Below, one piece after another: positions 8,368 through 16,605 of a DNA stretch of 32,129 bases; within the stretch, counting starts at the first letter, position 1, and every line of letters begins with the position of its first letter. The translations under genes and the position numbers were made by a program. Below the pieces are notes generated by a model that had not been told where the DNA came from, made no database searches, and saw only the letters and a program-made list of their open reading frames with translations. Origin of the DNA: a virus; IMG/VR virus record IMGVR_UViG_3300021596_000077, positions 1-32,129 of that record; one strand, 5' to 3'.

Positions 8368-10103
8368 TGAGCCTGACCACGACCCAGTTCGCGAACGACT
8401 ATGTCAACGCCCTGACCGCTCAGGGCGTGACCCTGTCCAATGCGACCAGCTTCAAGGCGACCTTCGCGGCCCAGCTGACCGACTGGCTGGGGGGAGGGGA
8501 CGCGATCCCCGCCGACCTGGCCTATCGCCTGACCGAGGCCCTGAACCGGGTCAACGCCGAGACCGCCTCGCGCCTGGACTGGCTGACCGGCACGGTGACC
8601 GGCGGGCCGAACAACGACGGTTACTACATCGCTACGGCGCCCGACGGGACGCCCGTCCCCTTCCCCAGTCTGGCCAAGACCCTGGCCGTCCTGCAGGCAG
8701 CGGCGGGGGTGACCAATCTGAGCTTCAGCCGGACGGGGACCACGGTGACGGTCCTGTCGTCGTCGGGGGCGGACGCCACCCTGCCGGCGGCCAGCACGAC
8801 CGAGGCCGGCGTGATGACGGCCGCCGACAAGTCCAAGCTGAACGGCATTCCGACCGGCGGCGGCGTCGGGGTCACCAATCTGACCTTCAGCCGGACGGCG
8901 AGCAATCTGACGGTCGTGTCGGACACCGGGGCCGACGCGGTGCTTCCGGCGGCCAGCACGACCGAGGCCGGCGTGATGACCGCCGCCGACAAGGTCAAGC
9001 TCGACGGGCTGGCCCCCACCAACCTGACCTCCACCCGGACGGCGACCTCGGTGACGGTGATTTCCGACACCGGGGCGGACGTCACCCTGGGCGCGGCGAC
9101 CGCGACCGAGGCCGGCGTGATGAGCGCCGCCGACAAGGTCAAGCTTGACGGCCTGGGCGGCGGCGGCGGCGGATCGGGCTCCACCAACCTGACCTTCAGC
9201 CGGACCGCGAGCTCGGTGACGGTCCTGTCGGACACCGGGACCGACGCGGTGCTTCCGGCGGCGACCTCGAGCGAGGCCGGCGTGATGAGCGCCGCCGACA
9301 AGTCTAAGCTGGACGGCCCCCCGCCGATGGCCCGCGGCTCGATCACCAACCTGAACCTGGCCAATGACGGGACCAACCCGAACACCCACATCACGATTTC
9401 AACCGGCCAGGCCCGGGACAGCACCGACAGCTTCGACCTGCGCCTGACGACCGGCCTGGTGAAGCGCCTCGACCAGGCCTGGGCGGCCGGCACGGGGGCG
9501 GGTGCCCTGGACACCGGCTCGGTCGCGGCCAATACCGGCTACTGGGTCCACCTGATCCGCCGAACGTCCGACGGGGCGCTGGACGTGCTGATGAGCACCT
9601 CGGCCACCAACCCGACCCTGCCTTCAGGCTACGGGGCCTTCCGCCGGCTGGGCGCGGTGCTGACGAACGCCAGCGGCTTCATCCGGAAGTTCACCCAGCA
9701 TGGCGACTATTTCGAGCTGTACGACCGCACGGCGGACTTCGCCGGGGTGGCCAATGGCGCGGGGCCGTACCTGCGTCAAATGGTCTGCCCGAAGGGCGTG
9801 CCCCTGAAGCTGCGGGTGTTCCTGCAGAGCACCGCGAGCTCCGTTTCGGGGTCCCCTCAAGTCGTCTTTTCAGGGGTCTTCGACCCCGCTCTGGGCGTCC
9901 CCCAGCTGGCAACGCTGAAGCGCGCTCAGATCCGCCGGGAAATCTTCCTGAATGCGAGTAGCCAGCAAGCCGCCTACGGCATCTTCGACGGCGACGTCTG
10001 GTGCGACGCCAACGGCCAGGTCTACACCCATTCCGACAGCGCCAGCGATCAGATCGCCCTGGGCATCTACGGCTGGACCGACGATCGGGGCCAGTACCAG
10101 TGA
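8367..10103 (+). CDS. Tail fibre protein with four AGVM-AADK repeats
   Basis: The 578-residue protein starts at ATG 8367 (TGATG overlap). After an N-terminal helical part there are four repeats, at about residues 113-160, 168-213, 218-260 and 272-318. Each has a TNLTFSRTAS-like strand pair and the signature EAGVMTAADKxKLDG, a well-known motif of trimeric phage fibres and their folding regions. A glycine linker (GGGGGGSGS) separates repeats 3 and 4. The C-terminal 250 residues, with GYWVHLIRRTSDGALDVLM, are a likely receptor-facing globular region. The following gene overlaps at GTGA. Confidence 0.82.
   Translation: MSLTTTQFANDYVNALTAQGVTLSNATSFKATFAAQLTDWLGGGDAIPADLAYRLTEALNRVNAETASRLDWLTGTVTGGPNNDGYYIATAPDGTPVPFPSLAKTLAVLQAAAGVTNLSFSRTGTTVTVLSSSGADATLPAASTTEAGVMTAADKSKLNGIPTGGGVGVTNLTFSRTASNLTVVSDTGADAVLPAASTTEAGVMTAADKVKLDGLAPTNLTSTRTATSVTVISDTGADVTLGAATATEAGVMSAADKVKLDGLGGGGGGSGSTNLTFSRTASSVTVLSDTGTDAVLPAATSSEAGVMSAADKSKLDGPPPMARGSITNLNLANDGTNPNTHITISTGQARDSTDSFDLRLTTGLVKRLDQAWAAGTGAGALDTGSVAANTGYWVHLIRRTSDGALDVLMSTSATNPTLPSGYGAFRRLGAVLTNASGFIRKFTQHGDYFELYDRTADFAGVANGAGPYLRQMVCPKGVPLKLRVFLQSTASSVSGSPQVVFSGVFDPALGVPQLATLKRAQIRREIFLNASSQQAAYGIFDGDVWCDANGQVYTHSDSASDQIALGIYGWTDDRGQYQ
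8705..9320 (+). repeat. Four imperfect fibre repeats of about 135-165 bp
   Basis: Four in-frame repeats begin near 8705, 8868, 9018 and 9183. Each ends in a copy of the GAGGCCGGCGTGATG and GCCGCCGACAAG core. They are alike enough for recombination between units to change repeat number. They encode the four EAGVM-AADK units of the fibre protein. Confidence 0.75.
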
Positions 10104-11728
10104 TCGAGCGGCCCGTCGGCATCGCCTGCTTCGGGACCAGCCTGACCACGGGCCGGCTGTCGGGGAGCTGGCCGATCAAGCTGCAGAACAAGCTGAACGG
10201 CGTCGCCCGGCGGCGGGTCATCTGTTACGACGTGGGGCAGGGCAGCCAGACCTCGGCCTGGGGCGTGGCCAATATCGACCGGCCCCGGAACCATCGGCCC
10301 GACATCTGCCTGATCGAGTTTTCGATCAACGACGCGGTCACGGCGAACGGCATCTCGATCGCCCAGGCGACGACCAACCTCTTGACCATCGTCAACGCCC
10401 TGCGGGCCGTGAACCCGGTCATGCTGATCTATCTGATGACCATGAACGGCGTCCCGGACCTGACGCTGCGGCCGAACCTGGAGGCCTATTACCAGAACGA
10501 CCGGGACTTCGCGGCGGCGAACGGGTGCGGCCTGATCGACATCCGGACGGTCTGGGGCACGCCCAACTACACCGACACCCCTGACGGCCTGCACCCGGCG
10601 GAGGCGGCGGTGGACGCCAAGCTCCTGCCGACGGTCTTCAACGTCCTGGCGCCCATCGTGGCGGCCGTGACCCTGCCGACGACCCCGCCGGCCCTGCCGC
10701 CGAACCCGGTCAGCGTGTCGCCGGCCTCCGGCCCCCCGGCCGGGGGAACGACGATCACGATCACCGGATCCAACCTGACCGGGACGACGGGCGTGACGAT
10801 CGGCGGCGTGGCCGCGACCAGCGTGACCGTGGTCAATGCCTCCACCGTGACCTGCGTGACCCCGGCCGGCAGCGCCGGGGCGAAGGACGTGGTCATCACC
10901 ACCCCGGCGGGCAGCTCGACCTTGGTCGGCGCGTTCACGCATGGGGCGGTGGTCCGCAGTTTCAACATCTCCCCGGCGGTCGGCGGAAAGACCACCTGGA
11001 ATCTGGATACCGACGGGCCCCTTAACCTCTCGACGCAGGGGACGTGGACGATCACGCCGCTGTCCACCTTCACCACCAACGTCAAGGCGTGGGGCGAGGG
11101 TGGTGGGACTTTTGGACAGGGCCTCTTCGGCGCCGGAGCCTTTGCCGGCGGCGATGTGACGCTGGCGTCGGGCGTTCCCATAACCCTCGGCGTTGGCCGG
11201 AACGGTGGACCGAACTCACAATTTGGCAACAGAGGCGGCGGCTGGTCGGGCCTGTTCGTCACCTCGTCAGGTCTCGCCATTCTGATCGCCGCCGGCGGCG
11301 GTGGTGGCGGCTACAGCGCATCGAGCGTTTCTGGCGGCCCTGGCGGCTGGCCCTCGGGCTCCCCAGGAGCCCTCGACCCGAGCGGCAACGACGCTGGAGG
11401 CGGCGCCGCCACGCAATCTGCGCCCGGAACCGGGGGATCGCCCGGCGGCGGCCCTTTCTCCGCGAGTGGTTCACCCGGCTCGGGGCGGAATGGTGGCTCA
11501 GGCGGGTATGCCGGCGGCGGCGGCGGCGGCGGTTACTTCGGCGGCGGCGGCGGGGCCGGGTCCGACTACTCCGGCGCTTCCGGGGGGGGCGGATCCAGTT
11601 ACTTCGACCCTGCCGTCGTGGCCAACCCGCAGATGCTGTCCGGCTCCGGAACGACGCCAGGCAACGCGTCTGATCCCGCGCGGTCCGGCGCCGGCAGCTC
11701 TCTCAGCGGGCGACTGATCCTGGCGTGA
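10100..11728 (+). CDS. SGNH hydrolase - IPT/TIG - glycine-rich tail protein
   Basis: The 542-residue protein starts at GTG 10100 (GTGA overlap). Residues 1-190 look like an SGNH/GDSL hydrolase: FGTSLTTG is block I with serine in the GTS position, IEFSINDAV is block III with N-D, and DGLHPAE is block V with the D-x-x-H pair. Such domains de-acetylate or cleave surface polysaccharides. Residues about 205-285 are an IPT/TIG immunoglobulin-like domain (VSVSPASGPPAGGTTITITG). From about residue 395 the chain is glycine-rich (AGGGGGGYSAS), a form seen in phage adhesins. It is a likely receptor-binding or depolymerising tail protein. Confidence 0.75.
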   Translation: MIERPVGIACFGTSLTTGRLSGSWPIKLQNKLNGVARRRVICYDVGQGSQTSAWGVANIDRPRNHRPDICLIEFSINDAVTANGISIAQATTNLLTIVNALRAVNPVMLIYLMTMNGVPDLTLRPNLEAYYQNDRDFAAANGCGLIDIRTVWGTPNYTDTPDGLHPAEAAVDAKLLPTVFNVLAPIVAAVTLPTTPPALPPNPVSVSPASGPPAGGTTITITGSNLTGTTGVTIGGVAATSVTVVNASTVTCVTPAGSAGAKDVVITTPAGSSTLVGAFTHGAVVRSFNISPAVGGKTTWNLDTDGPLNLSTQGTWTITPLSTFTTNVKAWGEGGGTFGQGLFGAGAFAGGDVTLASGVPITLGVGRNGGPNSQFGNRGGGWSGLFVTSSGLAILIAAGGGGGGYSASSVSGGPGGWPSGSPGALDPSGNDAGGGAATQSAPGTGGSPGGGPFSASGSPGSGRNGGSGGYAGGGGGGGYFGGGGGAGSDYSGASGGGGSSYFDPAVVANPQMLSGSGTTPGNASDPARSGAGSSLSGRLILA

Positions 11729-11775
11729 CGCTCGCCCGCACTACCCCTTCAACCTCACCTTCTGGAGCCCTCACC

Positions 11776-12177
11776 ATGGCCTTTCAATTCAGGGAACAAG
11801 AGCGAAACGCTGCCCTCGACGCCATCGAAGTGACCATCGGCGTTTCGCCGACCCTGGAGATCCGATCTGGGGCTGTGCCCGCCAACTGCGCGGCGGCGGA
11901 CGCCGGTGCTCTGCTGGCTTCTCTGGCTCTGCCTTCCGACTGGCTGACTGCCGCGACCGGCGGACAGAAGACCATCAACGGGACTTGGCAGGATCCCAGC
12001 GCTGACGCTGCTGGTACCGCTGGCCACTTCCGGATCAAGAACGGCGGCAGTTGCCGGGTTCAGGGAACCATCACCGCCACGGGCGGCGGCGGGGACATGA
12101 CCCTCGACAACGTCAACATCGCCGCCGGCCAGCAGGTGAGCGTGACCGCCTTCACCCTGAACGCCGGCGGAGCGTGA
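11776..12177 (+). CDS. Small phage structural protein of the fibre region
   Basis: The 133-residue protein starts at ATG 11776, with TGGAG a few bases upstream; the earlier in-frame GTG/ATG-like codons lack a ribosome site. It contains SPTLEIRSGAVPANCAAADA, an AGHFRIKNGGSCRVQGTI strand pair and TATGGGGDMTLDNVNIAAGQ. This pattern recurs in small proteins of phage tail-fibre neighbourhoods, of unproven function. Base use is less G/C-biased than in the hub gene, marking the start of a segment of different composition. Confidence 0.65.
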   Translation: MAFQFREQERNAALDAIEVTIGVSPTLEIRSGAVPANCAAADAGALLASLALPSDWLTAATGGQKTINGTWQDPSADAAGTAGHFRIKNGGSCRVQGTITATGGGGDMTLDNVNIAAGQQVSVTAFTLNAGGA

Positions 12178-12181
12178 GGCC

Positions 12182-13030
12182 ATGGCTGCGCTGACGGACC
12201 TTTCGGACCTCATCAACCGCCAGTCTGGCGGCAGCTCTGGCTCGCCGCAAAACCTGTTCTATCACAAGGTCCCCCGTGTCGCGGGCGCGGCGGCCACTGC
12301 CCCTATTGTCGGTCGCGGTGCATCGCTCTGGACGTATGACGGTATGCCCGCAGGCGGTGCGGCGCCGACCGCTGGTGCGATCCCTGCCCGCTCAACGACG
12401 GGTGCATTGCCCTTCACGGCGCCTGGCGGTGGCAGGGACCTGCATCTGATTGGCGCAAGCCTCACGCCAGTGACGCCTGGCGCTTACCTTCTGTACGACC
12501 GGCTGTTTCACATCGGCGGGCTGTCTGGAATTTCGACTGTCGACCAGGCCGTGCAAGGCTCGACGCCGTCCCCGGCGCTGACCCGCAACCCCGGCGGCGC
12601 AGGCAATATCGCGTGGTATGAGATTTACACGGCCATCGGCACAAGCACGACGACGCTGACCATGACCTACACGGATCAGGACGGCAACACCGGCCAGACG
12701 GCGACGATCAACATCGGCGCAACGGGCTTCCGAGAGGTGACGCGAGCGCAGCGCATCCCGCTGGCGGCTGGGGACACGGGCGTGCGGGCTGTGGAGAAGG
12801 TGAGGCTGGCGGCCACGACTAGCACGGCGGGGGACTTCGGCATCACCATCGCTCAGCCCTTGGCGTGGATTCCGGTCGGCGCAGCGGGCACGGCAGGATG
12901 GCGCGACTACACGACCGGGCTGCCGGGCATCCCCGTGATCGACCCTGATGCGTGCCTCGCTTTGATGTTCCTCCCTGCCGTCGCGACCGCGCCCGAGGTT
13001 TGGGGCTCCCTCGCCACCGTGGAGAAGTAG
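12182..13030 (+). CDS. Putative phage surface/fibre protein (paralogue 1)
   Basis: This 282-residue protein has no recognised enzyme motif. The middle part, with IAWYEIYTAIGTSTTTLTMT and GFREVTRAQRIPLAAGDTGV, is clearly related to the next gene's product, so the two are tandem paralogues. Both have a beta-rich build and no signal peptide. The gene lies among fibre genes, so a virion surface protein is the best guess. The N-terminal 90 residues differ from the paralogue, which suggests separate attachment or function. Confidence 0.6.
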   Translation: MAALTDLSDLINRQSGGSSGSPQNLFYHKVPRVAGAAATAPIVGRGASLWTYDGMPAGGAAPTAGAIPARSTTGALPFTAPGGGRDLHLIGASLTPVTPGAYLLYDRLFHIGGLSGISTVDQAVQGSTPSPALTRNPGGAGNIAWYEIYTAIGTSTTTLTMTYTDQDGNTGQTATINIGATGFREVTRAQRIPLAAGDTGVRAVEKVRLAATTSTAGDFGITIAQPLAWIPVGAAGTAGWRDYTTGLPGIPVIDPDACLALMFLPAVATAPEVWGSLATVEK

Positions 13031-13032
13031 CC

Positions 13033-13839
13033 ATGGCGCTCGCGGACTTCGACGCCTATCTGGACGCGCTGCGGCTCAACCGGGCGGCGGATTTTTTCGC
13101 GGCGTCAATCACGGCGTCGGGCGGTCGCTCTATGGCGATGTGGGGGTTCTTTTTGCCCGCCCCAGCCGCGCCAACTGCAAGCGTTGCTCTTGACAAGACA
13201 GCCGCTCAAAGCATCGGCCCAATTCCGAACGCGGCCAGCGGCAAGCTTCAAATTCTCGGCGGGCGGTTTAGCACCGGCCAGCCGGGCGCGACGGTCGTTG
13301 CCATCGACCTGCTCAATGTCTCGGGCGGCTTGAGCGGCACGGTCACGACCGAGCAAACGACGAACCTTCCGACCGCCGCGCTGACCCGCAACACCGGCGG
13401 CGACGGTGTGATGATCGGTCTGGTGATTTATACAGCCGTCGGCACGACCGGGACGACGATCTCCGTGCGCTACACCAACCAGGCCGGGACGCCGAACCGC
13501 GTATCCACAGTAACGAGTTTTGGCGGCACCGGATTCCGCGAGGCCGCGCGCCTGATCCAGATTCCGCTTGCTGCGGGAGACACCGGGGTTCGTTCGGTCG
13601 AAGGCGTGACCCTGACCGCGACCACCGGCACGGCAGGCAATTTCGGCGTGTGCCTGTTCAAGCCGCTTCTGACCTTCTCGCTCGAATCAACGACCGGCAC
13701 GGTGCCGATTGATGCGGTGAGTTCCGGCGGCATGATCGGTTCAATGGCCGAGTTCGACGACGATGCGTGCCTGACGTTCATGGCCTTTAACCCGGTCGCG
13801 CAGGCCATCAGCGGCGCGTTGCTTCTGGCCGAGGCGTAA
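13033..13839 (+). CDS. Putative phage surface/fibre protein (paralogue 2)
   Basis: The 268-residue protein starts at ATG 13033, two bases after the previous stop; the longer frame upstream lies within the first paralogue. It shares the core GVMIGLVIYTAVGTTGTTIS and GFREAARLIQIPLAAGDTGV with paralogue 1, and both keep a TAGNFG/TAGDFG motif before the C-terminal part. A duplication followed by divergence is inferred. No enzymatic motif is seen. Most likely a surface or fibre-associated virion protein. Confidence 0.6.
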   Translation: MALADFDAYLDALRLNRAADFFAASITASGGRSMAMWGFFLPAPAAPTASVALDKTAAQSIGPIPNAASGKLQILGGRFSTGQPGATVVAIDLLNVSGGLSGTVTTEQTTNLPTAALTRNTGGDGVMIGLVIYTAVGTTGTTISVRYTNQAGTPNRVSTVTSFGGTGFREAARLIQIPLAAGDTGVRSVEGVTLTATTGTAGNFGVCLFKPLLTFSLESTTGTVPIDAVSSGGMIGSMAEFDDDACLTFMAFNPVAQAISGALLLAEA

Positions 13840-13842
13840 CGC

Positions 13843-14685
13843 ATGGCCTCCCGTCGCCTATTTGATGGGGCACAGGCTGAGATCGGAATCCTTCCGATTG
13901 TCGGGCTGGCGACCGTCACGACGGTCACCGGCCAGGCCTTCGGCGTCCTGCCCCTGACGGGCTCGGCGGCGGGGGTGGTCTCGGGCGTCGGGCCGCTCAG
14001 CGGGGTCGCATCGGGAAGCCTGACCCTCTCCGGCTCGGCGACGGGGGTTGTGCGGGTGTCGGGCGCCGCCAGCGGGACCCTGGCCTTTACGGGCGCGGCC
14101 TCCGGCCTGGTGACCTCCGCCGGCGGGGCTTCGGCCTCCGGCGTCCTGCCCCTGACGGGCTCGGGCGCGGGCGCGGTGCGCCTCGCCGCAGCGGCGAGCG
14201 GGACCCTGGCCTTTACCGGCGCGGCCGTCGGCCTGGTGACCTCCCCCGGCGGGGCTTCGGCCTCCGGCGTCCTGCCCCTGACGGGCTCGGGATCCGGCGC
14301 GGCGCGGGTCTCGGGGGCGGCCTCGGGGCTGCTGGACTTCACCGGCCAGGGGGCGGGCCAGGTGACCTCCCCCGGCGGGGCGACGGCCTCCGGCGTCCTG
14401 CCCCTGACGGGCGCGGGGGCGGGCGTGGTCCGGGTATCGGGGGCGGCCTCGGGGCTGCTGGACTTCACCGGCCAGGGCGCGGGGCGGGTGCGGATCGCCG
14501 GCGGCGCGGCGGGAAGCCTGGCCTTCTCCGGCTCGGCCCAGGCGAGCGGCGCGGCCGGGGCTCTGGAGACGCCGACCCTGCGGGTCTGGGCCGTGCCCTA
14601 CGACCTGCGCACCCTGACGGTCCCGGCCGAAGACCGCACCCTGACGGTCCCGGCCGAAGACCGCACCCTGATCTTCACCCCCTGA
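13843..14685 (+). CDS. Repeat-rich fibre-like protein
   Basis: This 280-residue protein consists mainly of a 42-residue repeat containing GVLPLTGSGAGAVR, a SGAASGxLxFTG block and a GLVTSxGGASAS block. It is rich in Gly, Ala, Ser, Val and Thr, and almost free of charged residues in the repeats. The C-terminus has the nonapeptide TLTVPAEDR twice and a third partial copy. The next gene encodes a fibre-tail adaptor-like protein, so a flexible or beta-structured fibre spacer is plausible. The function is not recognised. Confidence 0.6.
   Translation: MASRRLFDGAQAEIGILPIVGLATVTTVTGQAFGVLPLTGSAAGVVSGVGPLSGVASGSLTLSGSATGVVRVSGAASGTLAFTGAASGLVTSAGGASASGVLPLTGSGAGAVRLAAAASGTLAFTGAAVGLVTSPGGASASGVLPLTGSGSGAARVSGAASGLLDFTGQGAGQVTSPGGATASGVLPLTGAGAGVVRVSGAASGLLDFTGQGAGRVRIAGGAAGSLAFSGSAQASGAAGALETPTLRVWAVPYDLRTLTVPAEDRTLTVPAEDRTLIFTP
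14140..14517 (+). repeat. Tandem 126-bp repeats (42 aa) within fibre-like gene
   Basis: The core GGCGTCCTGCCCCTGACGG begins at 14140, 14266 and 14392, exactly 126 bases apart. An earlier copy of the core starts at 13942, with 198 bases to the next. The regular spacing and near-identity suggest recent expansion by unequal recombination or slippage. Confidence 0.85.
14611..14664 (+). repeat. Perfect 27-bp tandem duplication
   Basis: The 27-base unit at 14611-14637 is repeated exactly at 14638-14664, and a third partial unit follows. It encodes TLTVPAEDR twice at the end of the repeat-rich protein. Perfect identity points to a recent slippage event. Confidence 0.9.
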
Positions 14686-14700
14686 CATTCGGAGAGCCCC

Positions 14701-15009
14701 ATGGTCTCGGCCTTCACCCTCGGCAAGGACGGCCTGCCCCGGATCGACAAGGACCCGGCGGCGGCCCTGGACTACACGATCGACTGGACCGACTGGCTGG
14801 GCGCGGACGTGATCGCCGCCTCCGTCTGGACCCTGGCGACGCCCGCCGGGGGGCTGACCGCGGCGACCCCGAGCTTTACGAACACGACGGCGAAGACCTG
14901 GCTCTCCGGCGGCACGGCGGGCCAGGTGGTGCGGGTGACGAACCGGATCACCAGCGGCCTGGGCCGGATCGACGAGCGCAGCTTCAACGTCCGCCTGGTC
15001 GAGCGCTGA
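14701..15009 (+). CDS. Phage fibre-tail adaptor-like protein
   Basis: This 102-residue protein has a GGAGAG ribosome site just upstream. It contains the pattern LDYTIDWTDWLGADVI, a SVWTL strand, and TWLSGGTAGQVVRVTNRITS ending in ERSFNVRLVER. This is the signature of a group of small beta-sandwich proteins annotated as phage fibre-tail adaptors, which join fibres to the tail. The place at the end of the fibre block supports this. Confidence 0.65.
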   Translation: MVSAFTLGKDGLPRIDKDPAAALDYTIDWTDWLGADVIAASVWTLATPAGGLTAATPSFTNTTAKTWLSGGTAGQVVRVTNRITSGLGRIDERSFNVRLVER

Positions 15010-15062
15010 GCCTGCCCTGAGCCTTCACCCTTCCTCCCCGCCAGACCCTTCCGGAGGCCTTC

Positions 15063-15470
15063 ATGCCTGAGCCCGCCGCCCGTCGCCGTGTCCGCGCCGT
15101 CAACCAGCCCGAGGGCAAGACCCACGACGAGATCTATCAGCTGATCGAGGAGTCGAGCCTGAAGGCCGACCAGGCCGTTCAGGCCTCGGCGGAGATCAAG
15201 GGCCTGCTGGAAGCCCTGACCGCCGCCATCGGCTCAGAGGGCCAGGACGAATACGGCCAGCCGGTCGGCACCGGCATTGTCGGGCGTCTGATGCGGCTGG
15301 AGCGCGATGTCCAGCACCGGTTCGTCACTCTGGAGCGCGACGTCCAGCGCCGGTTCGCCACCCTGGACGGCTGGACCCGGACAGCGACGGGCGTGGCCAT
15401 GGCGGCGGCGGTGCTGGGCGCGGTCATCTGGTGGCTGGTGGGCGAGAAGCTGGCGGAGCTGCTGAAGTGA
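15063..15470 (+). CDS. Coiled-coil protein with C-terminal membrane segment (holin-like?)
   Basis: The 135-residue protein has a GGAGG ribosome site before ATG 15063. It is basic at the N-terminus and helical, with a short duplicated unit LERDVQ-RF-TL at about residues 78-98, and one membrane segment near the C-terminus (TGVAMAAAVLGAVIWWLVG). The layout resembles hemolysin XhlA-like or anti-holin proteins found with phage lysis genes. The next gene, also membrane-bound, overlaps at GTGA, so the two may form a holin pair. Function is inferred from location and topology only. Confidence 0.6.
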   Translation: MPEPAARRRVRAVNQPEGKTHDEIYQLIEESSLKADQAVQASAEIKGLLEALTAAIGSEGQDEYGQPVGTGIVGRLMRLERDVQHRFVTLERDVQRRFATLDGWTRTATGVAMAAAVLGAVIWWLVGEKLAELLK

Positions 15471-15706
15471 AGAAGTTCCTCCAGGACCTGTTCACCGGGC
15501 CGGACGGGAAGACCTGGGCCATCGGCCGGATCTACTCCCTGCCCATGCTGGCCACCGGCCTGGCCGTGCCCATCGCCGCCATCGTGAAGGGCGCGCCGAT
15601 CGACTTCGCGGCCCTGGGCGTCATGTACGGCGGCCTGGGCGGCGGGGTCATGGCCATGGTCTGGGGCACCAACCCCACCGAACCGAAGGAGCCGCCCAAT
15701 GAGTAA
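15467..15706 (+). CDS. Small membrane protein, candidate holin
   Basis: This 79-residue protein starts at GTG 15467, overlapping the previous stop (GTGA). It has two hydrophobic segments, SLPMLATGLAVPIAAIV and FAALGVMYGGLGGGVMAMV, separated by a short polar turn, and a proline-rich acidic tail. The endolysin gene overlaps its end. Size, topology and place directly before the endolysin fit a class II holin, which forms membrane lesions that time lysis. Motifs are not diagnostic. Confidence 0.65.
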   Translation: MKKFLQDLFTGPDGKTWAIGRIYSLPMLATGLAVPIAAIVKGAPIDFAALGVMYGGLGGGVMAMVWGTNPTEPKEPPNE

Positions 15707-16199
15707 CGAACCCCTCTGGCTGCAGGTGGCCCGCGCGCATGTCGGCGTGAAGGAAGTCCCGGGGCCGAAGAGCAACCCGAAGATCCTGGAATGGGCCCGC
15801 AAGGTCGGGCGCAAGGCTGGGATCGCCTACACCGACGATTCCATCCCCTGGTGCGGCCTCTTCATGGCCTATGTCATGCAGGCGGCGGGCTTCACGCCGC
15901 CGGATATCGCCGTCAGGGCCAGGGCCTGGGCCGACTGGGGCCAGCCGTGCGAGCCCCAGCTGGGGGCGGTGCTGATCTTCGGCCGCAAGGGCGGCGGGCA
16001 TGTCTGCTGGTACCTCAGCGAGAACAAGATCGCCTTTCAGGTGCTGGGGGCGAACCAGAACGATTCCGTCAACGTGACCTGGATCGCGAAGGACCGGCTG
16101 GAGGCCTCGCGCTGGCCGCCGGGAGCGGCCCTGCCGCCCCGGCCCGTGCGGGTGATCGGCGCCCAGGCTCCGGCGGCGCTGTCGACGAACGAGGCCTGA
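15699..16199 (+). CDS. Endolysin, TIGR02594-type (NlpC/P60-like)
   Basis: The 166-residue protein begins MSNEPLWLQVARAHVGVKEV. It has IPWCGLFMAYVMQAAG with the nucleophile Cys52, GGGHVCWYL with His101, and LGANQND with Asn119, giving a Cys-His-Asn set like TIGR02594 phage lysins. No signal peptide is visible, so it probably needs the holin to reach the cell wall. It overlaps the candidate holin and is followed directly by the inner spanin, forming a normal Gram-negative lysis cassette. Confidence 0.82.
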   Translation: MSNEPLWLQVARAHVGVKEVPGPKSNPKILEWARKVGRKAGIAYTDDSIPWCGLFMAYVMQAAGFTPPDIAVRARAWADWGQPCEPQLGAVLIFGRKGGGHVCWYLSENKIAFQVLGANQNDSVNVTWIAKDRLEASRWPPGAALPPRPVRVIGAQAPAALSTNEA

Positions 16200-16200
16200 C

Positions 16201-16605
16201 ATGATCCCTTTCCCCACCCTGAGCCTGCGGGCCTGGGCGGCCCTGGCGCTTGTCGCCCTGGTCGCCTTCGCCTGCATCAACGCCGTGCGCGTCGGTCGCC
16301 TGAAGGACGACCTTGCCAAGGCCGAAAATCTGGCCGCTGAGGCCCTTCGCGCCCTGGCCTGGGAGAAGGCGAGGGCCGAGACCTGCAGCGCCGGCCTGGC
16401 CCGCCAGAACGCCGCCGTCGAGGCCCTGAGGGCCGAGGGCGCGGCCCGGCTGGCCCGGGCGGACAAGGCGGCGGCGGACGCCCGGGCCGTGGCGGCCTCG
16501 GCCCGGCGTCAGGCCGACACCCTGCTGAACGCGCGGCTGGAGGGCGCAGACGCCTGTGAGCGGGCGCAGGACGTGCGCCGGCGGTTCCTGGAGGTGACAG
16601 GGTGA
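16201..16605 (+). CDS. Inner-membrane spanin (Rz-like)
   Basis: This 134-residue protein has an N-terminal membrane anchor (AWAALALVALVAFACINAV, about residues 11-29). A long, alanine-rich coiled coil follows (KDDLAKAENLAAEALRALAW onwards) with many Arg/Glu positions. This is the topology of i-spanins, which span the periplasm to fuse the inner and outer membranes at lysis. The partner lipoprotein (17738-18010) is not nested or adjacent as usual: a methyltransferase gene lies between them, overlapping this gene at GTGA. Confidence 0.75.
   Translation: MIPFPTLSLRAWAALALVALVAFACINAVRVGRLKDDLAKAENLAAEALRALAWEKARAETCSAGLARQNAAVEALRAEGAARLARADKAAADARAVAASARRQADTLLNARLEGADACERAQDVRRRFLEVTG

Noticed and set aside
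8115-9389. 424-residue minus-strand frame over the fibre repeats
   Set aside because: Its repeats are the reverse of the fibre repeats; no independent support.
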